Shown: one piece after another, positions 1 to 6,988 of the stretch
Layout of the letters: every line of letters starts with the position of its first letter
Position numbering within the stretch: position 1 is the stretch's first letter
NCBI RefSeq assembly: GCF_041624275.1
Contig: NZ_JBFJVE010000012.1
Location: 1-27,613 of the forward strand
Direction: 5' to 3'
DNA from: Shimia sp041624275
GTDB taxonomy: Bacteria > Pseudomonadota > Alphaproteobacteria > Rhodobacterales > Rhodobacteraceae
DNA: 27,613 bases
Program-made: the position numbers and the translations under genes
Notes under the pieces: generated by a model
Seen by the model: only the letters and a program-made list of their open reading frames with translations
The model's database searches: none
What the model was told of the DNA's origin: nothing

Positions 1-1037
1 TCATAGACCGCCCTGCCGAAGATGCGCAGCGGAATGCCGCGCCACAGCACCTGCTGGGCGGCGGTGGAATTGACGGTGACGGCGCTGCGCGCCTCGTTCA
101 AGAGCTGCGCCAGCTTGCCGCCGCGCACGAAATGCACCCGCTCGCCCAGCCCGTGTTCGGCGGCCAGCCTGTTCAGGGTCTGCCGCAGCGGCGCGCGCCC
201 GTCCTCCAGCGGGTGGGCCTTGAACACCAGATGATGGTGGGGCGGCGCGCCGCGGGCGAACTCGGCGATCACCAGTTCGAGAAACTCGGTCATCGAGGAA
301 AACGGAGAATGTTCCTGGAACGAGCTGTCATGCTCGAGCTGCAACAGGGTCAAATGATAGGGAAAGCCGCCGTATTTGATCCGCAGGGTCGCCATCTTGC
401 GTTCCAGCGCCAGCGCCGGCATCAGCAGCAGGCGTTTCAGGTAGAGCTGGAATTCGCGGGTCACCGGCAGGGCGCGGTGGGGCCTAAAATGCGGGAAGCG
501 GCCGTTCCGGAACATCACGAACCAGTGGTAGAGCGCGCCATAGAACACGTGCTGGCGCATGTCGCCCCAATGGGCCGGCGGCAGCGGCGTGTCGATGTCG
601 GTGCCGGCCAGCGCCTGCTCCATGTCGGCAATGCTCATCTGCATCAGCCGCGAATGGCCGTTCGAACCGTCGCGCTCGTAGGTGACCCAGAAGGGCCGCA
701 GATAGCCTTCTTCGAAGACATGCACCCGAAGCCCGGCGGCTTTGGCGCGCCGGATGGCCCCGGCGTGGGCCGGGCGCACGTCGCCGTAAAGCACGATGTC
801 GGTCACCGATTTCTCTTCGCAGATGCGGTCGAAATGCGCCGGCCAGTGGTCGGGGCAGTCGCGGTAGGCGATGAACGAGGCACGGTCGGGCCAGAAGGCG
901 GCATCGCCGGCATTGAAGCCGACCCGCCACACCGTCGCCCCCGAGCGGCGCAGCATCTTGCCCAGAACGTGGAAAAACGGCCCGTGCGGGCCCTGCAGGA
1001 ACAAGAATACCCGGTTGTTGCTGCTCGTACTGTCCAT
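1..1037 (-). CDS. kpsS: Capsule polysaccharide export/Kdo-transferase protein, KpsS type (partial, 3' end outside window)
   Basis: The minus-strand frame is open from an ATG at 1037 to the window edge (345 codons seen; KpsS proteins are usually about 390-400 aa). It begins with the family's FLFLQGPHGPFF block (residues 11-22), followed by FNAGD (41-45), EEGYLRPFW (109-117), KAHPLEDG (273-280) and VNSTAAQQ (322-329). It ends at GRAVY, matching the NST...GRAIYD tail of capsule-synthesis (PF05159-like) proteins. Family members act at the inner membrane in group 2-type capsule assembly, adding the beta-Kdo linker to a lipid before ABC export. The start is supported by GAGGAAA and AGGT upstream, either of which could serve as ribosome-binding site. 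It is divergent from ribE across 128 bp, and no other capsule gene is visible, so the partner set would lie beyond position 1. The family is fairly sure; KpsS versus a related single-domain Kdo transferase is less so. Confidence 0.8.
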   Translation of the reverse strand, partial: MDSTSSNNRVFLFLQGPHGPFFHVLGKMLRRSGATVWRVGFNAGDAAFWPDRASFIAYRDCPDHWPAHFDRICEEKSVTDIVLYGDVRPAHAGAIRRAKAAGLRVHVFEEGYLRPFWVTYERDGSNGHSRLMQMSIADMEQALAGTDIDTPLPPAHWGDMRQHVFYGALYHWFVMFRNGRFPHFRPHRALPVTREFQLYLKRLLLMPALALERKMATLRIKYGGFPYHLTLLQLEHDSSFQEHSPFSSMTEFLELVIAEFARGAPPHHHLVFKAHPLEDGRAPLRQTLNRLAAEHGLGERVHFVRGGKLAQLLNEARSAVTVNSTAAQQVLWRGIPLRIFGRAVY

Positions 1038-1104
1038 GTGACCTGACTTTTCCTCAAGTTCTTGGCGCCACCTTAGCCAATAATCCCGGCCAAAGTAAGG
1101 CGGC

Positions 1105-1133
1105 TTGCGCAGGCCGGGCGCGCGGGGTAGGTC
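1105..1133 (+). promoter_or_regulatory. Weak candidate sigma-70 promoter for ribE
   Basis: TTGCGC (1105-1110) and TAGGTC (1128-1133) are separated by 17 nt, placing a start site about 25 nt before ribE. The -35 half is reasonable and the -10 half is poor (only its first two bases match consensus). I saw no FMN-riboswitch-like leader, and the interval is too short to hold one. Confidence 0.22.
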
Positions 1134-1165
1134 TTTGGCAAAGCGACCAGCCGAAGGATTGGCCC

Positions 1166-1753
1166 ATGTTCACAGGCATCATCACCGACATCGGAACCGT
1201 GCGCGAGCTGGAAAGGCGCGGCGATCTCAGGGCGCGTATCGCCACCGGCTATGACACGGCCGGCATCGACCTCGGGGCGTCGATCGCCAATGACGGTGTC
1301 TGCCTGACGGTGATCGAACTGGGCGCGGACTGGTACGATGTCGAGATCAGCGCCGAAACCGTGTCCAAGACCAATCTCGGCGACTGGCAGGTCGGCAGCC
1401 GCGTCAACCTCGAGCGGGCGCTGAAGGTCGGCGACGAGCTTGGTGGCCATATCGTGTCGGGGCATGTCGACGGGGTGGCCGAGATCATCGCCATGGTCGA
1501 CGAGGGCGACTCGACCCGGGTGACGCTGCGCGCGCCGGCCGATCTGGCGCGGTTCATCGCCCCCAAGGGCTCGGTGGCGCTGAATGGCACCTCGCTGACG
1601 GTGAACGAGGTCGACGGCTGCGATTTCGGGATCAATTTCATCCCCCACACCAAACAGGCCACCACCTGGGGCGATGCGGCGGTGGGGCAGCGGATCAACC
1701 TCGAGATCGACACCCTGGCGCGCTATGTCGCGCGCCTGTCCGAAATGAGCTGA
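1166..1753 (+). CDS. ribE: Riboflavin synthase, alpha chain
   Basis: This 195-aa protein starts MFTGIITDIG, the near-invariant N-terminus of riboflavin synthase, and contains the two tandem lumazine-binding barrels (about residues 1-95 and 96-190). The GGHIVSGHVDG segment lies near 94-104 and the second barrel carries the NGTSLTVN repeat. The enzyme dismutates two 6,7-dimethyl-8-ribityllumazine molecules into riboflavin plus the pyrimidinedione substrate of lumazine synthase, in the cytoplasm, as a homotrimer. AAGGA lies 7 nt upstream of the ATG. Length is typical (about 195-215 aa). It stands alone here: ribH, ribD and ribBA are not in the window, and the downstream ptsP gene is convergent, so it is probably monocistronic unless genes outside the window matter. 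Confidence 0.96.
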   Translation: MFTGIITDIGTVRELERRGDLRARIATGYDTAGIDLGASIANDGVCLTVIELGADWYDVEISAETVSKTNLGDWQVGSRVNLERALKVGDELGGHIVSGHVDGVAEIIAMVDEGDSTRVTLRAPADLARFIAPKGSVALNGTSLTVNEVDGCDFGINFIPHTKQATTWGDAAVGQRINLEIDTLARYVARLSEMS

Positions 1754-1767
1754 TCGCGCGCCCGCCC

Positions 1768-1789
1768 GCAGAAGCTTTGCAGAAGCTTT
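1768..1789 (+). repeat. Tandem 11-bp duplication between convergent ribE and ptsP
   Basis: Two perfect back-to-back copies of GCAGAAGCTTT. Each contains the self-complementary AAGCTT, so the unit can also fold as AAGCTT-TGCAG-AAGCTT (6-bp stem, 5-nt loop). It lies 15 nt after the ribE stop. It could act in ribE 3' end formation, but no T-run follows. Confidence 0.6.
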
Positions 1790-1831
1790 CCGGTGGCGTC
1801 CGGCGGGCCTCCGCGCGCCGGGGCGCGGGTT

Positions 1832-4081
1832 TCAGCCCTTGCCGCGCAGATATTCCATCACCGCCGGGCGCACCGACTGGTCGCCGCGCTCGCGTGCATC
1901 GACGATCACCTGGCGCAATTCGCCGAGATGGGTGCGCCGCAAGAGGCTTTTCACCGGGCCGATCGAGGCCGGGCGCATCGACAGCGAGCGCAGCCCCATC
2001 GCCGCGAGGCAGATCGCCTCGATCGGGCGGCCGGCGTCCTCGCCGCAGAAGCTCAGCGGGGTCTTGGACGTGGTGCTGTTGCAGCGGTTGACGATGCCTT
2101 CGATGAAGCTGAGAAAACTGACGTTGAGCGTGTCATAGCGCCGCCGCACCCGTTCGTTCTCGCGGTCGGCGGCAAAGAAGAACTGCTTGAGGTCGTTGCC
2201 GCCGATCGACAGGAAGCCCACCTCTTCGAAGAAGCGCTGCGGCGCGAAGGCCAGCGACGGGGTCTCGAGCATGGCGCCGATGTCGAGCGTTTCGGGCAGC
2301 GGATGGCCGAGCACGCGCTCGCGTTCCTTGGCCTTTTCCATTTCCTTCAGCGCGGCGCGGTATTCCTCGTACTGGGCGACGAAGGGGAACATCACCGCCA
2401 GCGGCCGGCCATTGGCGGCCCGCAGCAGCGCCTGCAGCTGCATGCGCATGACGCCGGGCTTGTCGAGCCCGACCCGGATCGCGCGCCATCCCAGCGCCGG
2501 GTTGGGTTCGTCCTGCGGTGTCATGTAGGGCAGGACCTTGTCCGACCCGATGTCGAGGGTGCGGAAGACCACCCGCTTGCCGCGGGCCGAGTCGATGACG
2601 CTGGAATAAAGCGCCGCCAGTTCGGTGCGTTTCGGCATCTGGTTGCGGATCAGGAACTGCAATTCGGTGCGGAACAGGCCGACGCTTTCGGCCCCAGAAC
2701 TGTCGAGGCTCGGCAGGTCGGCCATCAGACCGGCGTTCATCTGCATGCCGATGGTGACGCCGTCCAGCGTGGTCGCCGGCTTGTCGCGGATCGAGGCATA
2801 GCGCTGCTGCGCCTGGGCCTGCATCGCCATCTTGTCGCGGAAGGCGGTGACGACGTTGTCGTCGGGGCGCAGGTGCACCGAGCCGGCCTCGCCGTCGACG
2901 AGGATGTGATCGTTGTTCAGCGCCTCGGTGGTGATGCGCTCGGCGTGGATCACCAGCGGGATCGCCAGCGCCCGGGCGACGATCGCGGCGTGGCTGCCGA
3001 CCGAGCCCTCTTCAAGCACGATGCCGCGCAGGTTGCGGCCGTATTCCAGCAGCTCGGCAGGGCCGATGTTGCGCGCGATCAGGATCGGGTCGGCGGGCAT
3101 CTCGGCGCCGGTCTCGGCGCCCTGTCCGGTGAGGATGCGCAACAGGCGGTTCGACAGGTCGTCAAGATCGTGCAGCCGCTCGCGCAGGTAGGCATCGGTG
3201 ACCTGCTCCATGCGGGTGCGCGCGGTGTTCTGTTCCTTCTCGACGGCGGCCTCGGCCGACAGGCCCTGCGAGATATCCTGCTCCATGCGCCGCATCCAGC
3301 CCTTGGAATTGGCAAACATCCGGTAGGCCTCGAGAACCTGCATCTGCTCCTTGTCGCCGCCGGCGGCGCCGTCGAGCATCTTGTCGACCCCGACCCGCAG
3401 ATGATCGACCGCGTCATGCAGGCGCCCCAGCTCGACCTCGGGGTCCTCGGCGATCGGGTTGGTGACCACCACCCGCGGCTCGTGCAGCCAGACATGGCCC
3501 TCGGCGGCGCCTTCCTGGGCGCAGCTGCCCTTGAACATGACATGTTGCTGATGGCGCGCGCCCATCGCGGCATTGTCGCCGACAAAGGCGCCGAGCTCGG
3601 TCATCTCGGCCAGCACCATGGCGACCACTTCCAGCGCATAGATCTCGTCGGCAAGGAAATCGCGCGCCTCTTTGGACTGCACCACCAGCACGCCGAGATT
3701 CTCGCCGAGGCGCTGGATCGGAATGCCGCAGAAGGAGGAATAGATTTCCTCGCCGGTCTCCGGCATGTAGCGGAACCCCTTTTCCGAAGGGGCATTGGCG
3801 GTGTTGACGATGCGCGAGGTGCGCGCGACCCGGCCCACCAGCCCCTCGCCGATCCGCAGCCGGGTCTGGTGCACCGCGTCCGGGTTGAGCCCCTCGGTGG
3901 CGCAGAGCTCGAGCGTTTCCTGGTCGCGGAACAGGTAGATCGAGCACACTTCGGCGCCCATGGACGAGGCGATCAGATGCGTCACCTTGTCAAGCCGCGC
4001 CTGGCCGGCGGCCTCTTCGGCCAATGCGTCGCGCAACCGGCCCAGCAGCTTGCGGCTTTCAGATTGAGTGCGTTCGGACAT
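1832..4081 (-). CDS. ptsP: Phosphoenolpyruvate-protein phosphotransferase PtsP (enzyme I-Ntr)
   Basis: This 749-aa first enzyme of the nitrogen PTS takes phosphate from PEP and passes it to NPr, then EIIA-Ntr. An N-terminal GAF domain (about residues 25-165) is where the family senses nitrogen status. It is followed by the enzyme I N-domain, the mobile phosphohistidine domain with GSHAAIVAR (active His364), and a PEP-binding barrel with FRTLDIGSDK (506-515), NDLKQFF (629-635) and SFCGED (active Cys679). The ATG at 4081 gives MSERTQ and the usual family length; GGGGAA lies upstream. The frame stays open to 4321, but that extension is low-complexity Arg/Pro-rich and crosses the lysC end, so I reject it. 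It lies 190 bp downstream of lysC on the same strand, a pairing I recall as common in alphaproteobacteria. No ptsN or ptsO gene is present here. Confidence 0.96.
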   Translation of the reverse strand: MSERTQSESRKLLGRLRDALAEEAAGQARLDKVTHLIASSMGAEVCSIYLFRDQETLELCATEGLNPDAVHQTRLRIGEGLVGRVARTSRIVNTANAPSEKGFRYMPETGEEIYSSFCGIPIQRLGENLGVLVVQSKEARDFLADEIYALEVVAMVLAEMTELGAFVGDNAAMGARHQQHVMFKGSCAQEGAAEGHVWLHEPRVVVTNPIAEDPEVELGRLHDAVDHLRVGVDKMLDGAAGGDKEQMQVLEAYRMFANSKGWMRRMEQDISQGLSAEAAVEKEQNTARTRMEQVTDAYLRERLHDLDDLSNRLLRILTGQGAETGAEMPADPILIARNIGPAELLEYGRNLRGIVLEEGSVGSHAAIVARALAIPLVIHAERITTEALNNDHILVDGEAGSVHLRPDDNVVTAFRDKMAMQAQAQQRYASIRDKPATTLDGVTIGMQMNAGLMADLPSLDSSGAESVGLFRTELQFLIRNQMPKRTELAALYSSVIDSARGKRVVFRTLDIGSDKVLPYMTPQDEPNPALGWRAIRVGLDKPGVMRMQLQALLRAANGRPLAVMFPFVAQYEEYRAALKEMEKAKERERVLGHPLPETLDIGAMLETPSLAFAPQRFFEEVGFLSIGGNDLKQFFFAADRENERVRRRYDTLNVSFLSFIEGIVNRCNSTTSKTPLSFCGEDAGRPIEAICLAAMGLRSLSMRPASIGPVKSLLRRTHLGELRQVIVDARERGDQSVRPAVMEYLRGKG

Positions 4082-4226
4082 ATCCACGCATTTCCCCGGC
4101 TGGTTGTGTTTTCGTCCGAATAGACCACATACGACGCGCGATAGGAACGCGTTTTTCACTCCGCGCGAAGACCGCCGGCGCGCGGCGCGGCGCCGGTCCG
4201 GTGCCGCCGGGCATGGTCGCTTTGCT

Positions 4227-4245
4227 CCGGCCCGCGACGGGCCGG
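4227..4245 (-). terminator. GC-rich hairpin after lysC, possible terminator or attenuator
   Basis: CCGGCCCG-CGA-CGGGCCGG forms a perfect 8-bp stem with a 3-nt loop, about 27 nt past the lysC stop. There is no U-tract on the lysC side (AGCAAAGC follows), so it would need Rho or would act as an mRNA-end stabiliser between lysC and ptsP. The rest of the lysC-ptsP gap is GC-rich. Confidence 0.35.
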
Positions 4246-4271
4246 CCCGGCCGTCGCGCGCGGGGCCGGTT

Positions 4272-5510
4272 TCAGGCGGCTTTTTCGAGCTCGAAGGCGT
4301 CGTGCAGCGCCTGCACGGCAAGCTCGACGTATTTGCGGTCGATCAGCACCGAGATCTTGATTTCCGAGGTGGTGATGACGCGGATGTTGATGCCCTCGTC
4401 GGAGAGCACCTTGAACATCTTGGCGGCGACGCCCGATTGCGAGCGCATGCCGATGCCGACGACCGAGACCTTGGCGACCTCGGTGTCGATGTCGAGGTCG
4501 CTGAAGTTGAGACCGCCCGAGGCCTTGAGTTCGGCCAGCGCCTTCTCGGCGCGTTTGACCTGATCGGTGGGCAGGCTGTAGGTCATGTCGGTGCGGCCCT
4601 CTTCCGAGATGTTCTGCACGATCATGTCGACATTGACCCCGGCATCGCTGAGGCAGCCGAAGATCACCGAGGCGATGCCCGGACGGTCGGCGACCGAGAT
4701 GAGGGTCATTTTGGCTTCGTCGCGGCTGAAGGCGACTCCGGCAACTACGTTGGATTCCATGATTTCCTCCTCATCGCAGACCAGGGTGCCTGCCTCATCG
4801 GATTGTTCTTCGAACGAGCTCAGCACCCGCAGTTTCACTTTATAGCGCATTGCCAGTTCGACGGAACGGGTCTGCAATACCTTGGCCCCGAGCGAGGCCA
4901 GTTCCAGCATTTCCTCGAAGGCGATCTTTTCCAGCTTGCGTGCCTTGGGCGAGACCCGCGGGTCGGTGGTGTAGACGCCGTCGACATCGGTGTAGATGTC
5001 GCAGCGCTCGGCGCCGAAGGCGGCGGCAAAGGCCACCGCCGTGGTGTCCGACCCGCCCCGGCCGAGGGTGGTGATGCGGCCCTCGGGGCTGATGCCCTGG
5101 AAGCCGGCGACGACGGCGACGCGCATGCCCTCGCCGAACTTGGCCATGATATTGTCGGTGGGGATCTCCTCGATCCGCGCCGAGGCATGGGCGCTGGTGG
5201 TCTTCACCGGCACCTGCCAGCCCTGCCAGCTGCGCGCCGGCACGTCCATTTCCTGCAACGTCAGCGCCATCAGGCCGGCGGTGACATTCTCGCCCGAGGA
5301 GACCACGGCGTCGAATTCGCGGGCATCGTAGAGCGGCGAGGTTTCGTCGACCCATCCCACCAGCTCATTGGTCTTGCCGGACATCGCCGAGACGATGACG
5401 ATGACGTCGTAGCCCTTGGCCACTTCGACGCCGATCCGCTTGGCGGCACGTTTGATGCGGTCGAGATTGGCGACCGAGGTGCCGCCGAATTTCATCACGA
5501 GAACGGGCAT
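4272..5510 (-). CDS. lysC: Aspartate kinase (aspartokinase), ACT-regulated
   Basis: This 412-aa enzyme phosphorylates L-aspartate, the entry step to lysine, threonine, methionine and diaminopimelate, the last being a peptidoglycan building block. Visible motifs are KFGGTS (7-12), the SSGENVT segment near 82, the GRGGSDTTAV nucleotide/aspartate segment near 170, the YTDVDGVYTTDPR loop, and a C-terminal pair of ACT domains (about 265-405) that usually bind lysine/threonine. The ATG at 5510 with AAGGAAG upstream gives the family N-terminus MPVLVMKFGG. The longer open frame to 5672 crosses a repeat element and is rejected. A weak promoter TTGCAT-17 nt-TAAACC lies upstream on the minus strand. A strong ribosome-binding site occurs inside the gene (separate entry), hinting at a separately translated regulatory subunit. 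It is divergent from ftsW. Confidence 0.97.
   Translation of the reverse strand: MPVLVMKFGGTSVANLDRIKRAAKRIGVEVAKGYDVIVIVSAMSGKTNELVGWVDETSPLYDAREFDAVVSSGENVTAGLMALTLQEMDVPARSWQGWQVPVKTTSAHASARIEEIPTDNIMAKFGEGMRVAVVAGFQGISPEGRITTLGRGGSDTTAVAFAAAFGAERCDIYTDVDGVYTTDPRVSPKARKLEKIAFEEMLELASLGAKVLQTRSVELAMRYKVKLRVLSSFEEQSDEAGTLVCDEEEIMESNVVAGVAFSRDEAKMTLISVADRPGIASVIFGCLSDAGVNVDMIVQNISEEGRTDMTYSLPTDQVKRAEKALAELKASGGLNFSDLDIDTEVAKVSVVGIGMRSQSGVAAKMFKVLSDEGINIRVITTSEIKISVLIDRKYVELAVQALHDAFELEKAA
4758..4771 (-). promoter_or_regulatory. Internal Shine-Dalgarno and in-frame ATG in lysC (possible beta-subunit start)
   Basis: On the minus strand AGGAGG (4771-4766) stands 5 nt before an in-frame ATG (4760-4758), codon 251 of lysC. 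Initiation there would give a 162-aa product covering just the two ACT domains. Bacillus subtilis and Corynebacterium glutamicum aspartokinases are alpha2beta2 enzymes whose beta subunit starts at about this codon. The motif falls in codons for a Glu-rich linker, so codon choice could produce it by chance. Confidence 0.45.
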
Positions 5511-5633
5511 GGGTCTTCCTTGCGCTTGGTTCGCCGGGCGGTTTACGCGGCCCGGGCCGGTCATGCAAGCGCGGCGGCCGCTTCGCCGGGCATATGCGAC
5601 AAAAAAACGACGCGCGGCGCGACGGTGTCGCGG

Positions 5634-5701
5634 GGCAGGGGCGCTGCCCCTCTGAGCGCCGCCGGCGCTCATTCACCCCGGGATATTTCGGGCAAGAGAA
5701 A
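5634..5701 (+). repeat. Dispersed two-hairpin intergenic element, copy 1
   Basis: The element has three parts. The first is a 19-bp block (5634-5652) with the hairpin AGGGGC-GCT-GCCCCT. The second is a hairpin TGAGCGCC-GCC-GGCGCTCA (5653-5671). The third is a 30-bp tail (5672-5701) containing CACCCCGGGATATTT and GGCAAGAGAAA. Copy 2 at 25034-25109 has the identical first block and a tail matching at 27 of 30 positions, but a wholly different second hairpin. The tail points toward ftsW, 120 bp away. Confidence 0.8.
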
Positions 5702-5738
5702 GCGGCGGGCGGAATGCTGCTGGCGCCGAGGTGGCGCT

Positions 5739-5766
5739 TTGCAAGGTCGGCCGCGCGTGGTAGGAT
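5739..5766 (+). promoter_or_regulatory. Candidate sigma-70 promoter for ftsW and the dcw operon
   Basis: TTGCAA (5739-5744), a 16-nt spacer and TAGGAT (5761-5766) match consensus at 4/6 and 4/6. The predicted start near 5773 leaves a leader of about 49 nt. It is the best-looking promoter between the repeat element and ftsW. Confidence 0.4.
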
Positions 5767-5821
5767 CGTGCCACAGACCCGGAAAACCGGGCGTGAAACG
5801 AGGCAGATCGGCGGATATCCG

Positions 5822-6988
5822 ATGACAGAGATGGTCTATGGCACGCTTCCCGTCAGGGGCGGCGAGCCGGTTCTTCCCAAGTGGTGGCGCACGGTGGACA
5901 AATGGTCCATGGCGGCGGTTTTGATGCTTTTCGGCATCGGTCTTCTTCTGGGCATGGCGGCCTCGCCGCCGCTGGCGGCCAAGAACGGTTTCGCCCCCTT
6001 TCACTACGTGCAGAAACAGGTGGTTTTCGGCGGTGCGGCGCTGGTGGCGATGCTGCTGACATCGATGATGAGCCCGGTGCTGGTGCGGCGTCTGGCGACG
6101 CTGGGGTTCGTCGTTGCCTTCGTGGCCATGGCCCTGCTGCCGGTGCTGGGCACCGATTTCGGCAAGGGCGCGGTGCGCTGGTACAGCCTTGGCTTTGCCA
6201 GCCTGCAGCCCTCGGAGTTTCTCAAGCCGGCCTTCGTGATCGTCGCCGCCTGGCTGATGGCGGCCAACGAGGAAATCAACGGCCCGCCGGGGCGGCTGTG
6301 GTCGTTCCTGTTGATGGTGACCATCGTGCTGATGCTGGCGATGCAGCCCGATTTCGGCCAGGCGAGCCTGATCCTGTTCGGCTGGGGGGTGATGTATTTC
6401 GTCTCGGGGGCGCCGATGACGCTGATCGGGGCGATCATCCTGTCGATCTATCCGGCGGCGCGCATCGCCTATGTCAATTCCGAGCATTTCGCGCGCCGCA
6501 TCGACGGTTTTCTCGACCGTTCGGTCGATCCGACGACGCAGATCGGCTATGCCACCAACGCGATCCGCGAGGGCGGGCTCTACGGCGTCGGCGTCGGCGA
6601 GGGGCAGGTCAAGTGGTCGCTGCCCGACGCGCATACGGATTTCATCATCGCCGTGGCGGCCGAGGAATACGGGCTGATCCTGGTGCTGGTGGTGATCGCG
6701 CTTTACGCCAGCGTGGTGGTGCGCAGCTTTTTCCGCCTGATGCGCGAGCGCAATCCCTTCATCCGCCTCGCCGGCACCGGGCTGGCGGCGATGTTCGGCG
6801 TTCAGGCGATGGTCAACATGGGGGTGGCGGTGCGGCTCTTGCCCTCCAAGGGCATGACGCTGCCCTTCGTCAGCTATGGCGGCTCTTCGCTGATCGCCGG
6901 GGGTATTGCAGTCGGCATGCTTTTGGCGTTTACCCGCTCGCGCCCGCAGGGCGAGATCGGCGAGATTCTTCGGGGACACATGAGATGA
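5822..6988 (+). CDS. ftsW: Lipid II polymerase FtsW (SEDS family)
   Basis: This 388-aa polytopic membrane protein polymerises lipid II into septal glycan strands together with FtsI/PBP3. After a cytoplasmic N-terminus (about 30 residues), hydrophobic segments run to near the end. Signature SEDS pieces are LQPSEFLKP, MQPDFGQASLI, LPDAHTDFI and the C-terminal RLLPSKGMTLPFVSYGGSS. The ATG at 5822 gives MTEMVYG and a family-length protein; the ribosome-binding site is weak. The same frame is open to 5594, but that part is repeat element and promoter. The stop overlaps the murG start (ATGA at 6985-6988), so the two are translationally coupled. It is the first gene of the cluster here, with lysC rather than murD upstream. 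Confidence 0.96.
   Translation: MTEMVYGTLPVRGGEPVLPKWWRTVDKWSMAAVLMLFGIGLLLGMAASPPLAAKNGFAPFHYVQKQVVFGGAALVAMLLTSMMSPVLVRRLATLGFVVAFVAMALLPVLGTDFGKGAVRWYSLGFASLQPSEFLKPAFVIVAAWLMAANEEINGPPGRLWSFLLMVTIVLMLAMQPDFGQASLILFGWGVMYFVSGAPMTLIGAIILSIYPAARIAYVNSEHFARRIDGFLDRSVDPTTQIGYATNAIREGGLYGVGVGEGQVKWSLPDAHTDFIIAVAAEEYGLILVLVVIALYASVVVRSFFRLMRERNPFIRLAGTGLAAMFGVQAMVNMGVAVRLLPSKGMTLPFVSYGGSSLIAGGIAVGMLLAFTRSRPQGEIGEILRGHMR

Larger units (their letters stand above)
5511..5821. other. Divergent lysC-ftsW intergenic region (311 bp)
   Basis: From left to right it holds the lysC leader, a T7 run on the minus strand near 5600, one copy of the two-hairpin dispersed element (5634-5701) and a candidate ftsW promoter (5739-5766). 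No convincing gene is present; open frames here are read-through extensions of lysC and ftsW. The usual dcw genes upstream of ftsW (murD, mraY and so on) are absent from this side. Confidence 0.7.

Noticed and set aside
132..1046. 304-aa plus-strand open frame over the capsule gene
   Set aside because: It is Arg/His-rich shadow sequence; the minus strand encodes a recognisable KpsS-type protein through the same DNA.
1038..1165. FMN riboswitch before ribE
   Set aside because: The gap is only 128 bp shared with a divergent gene, and I could not find the conserved RFN core.
1793..4123. 776-aa plus-strand open frame opposite ptsP
   Set aside because: A long antisense frame caused by high GC at third positions; its His/Arg/Gln-rich translation has no family motif, whereas ptsP has full enzyme I motifs.
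4082..4321. 80-codon extension of PtsP
   Set aside because: Arg/Pro-rich, overlaps the end of lysC and exceeds the family length; MSERTQ at 4081 fits.
4068..5825. 585-aa plus-strand frame opposite lysC
   Set aside because: Antisense shadow of lysC with low-complexity translation.
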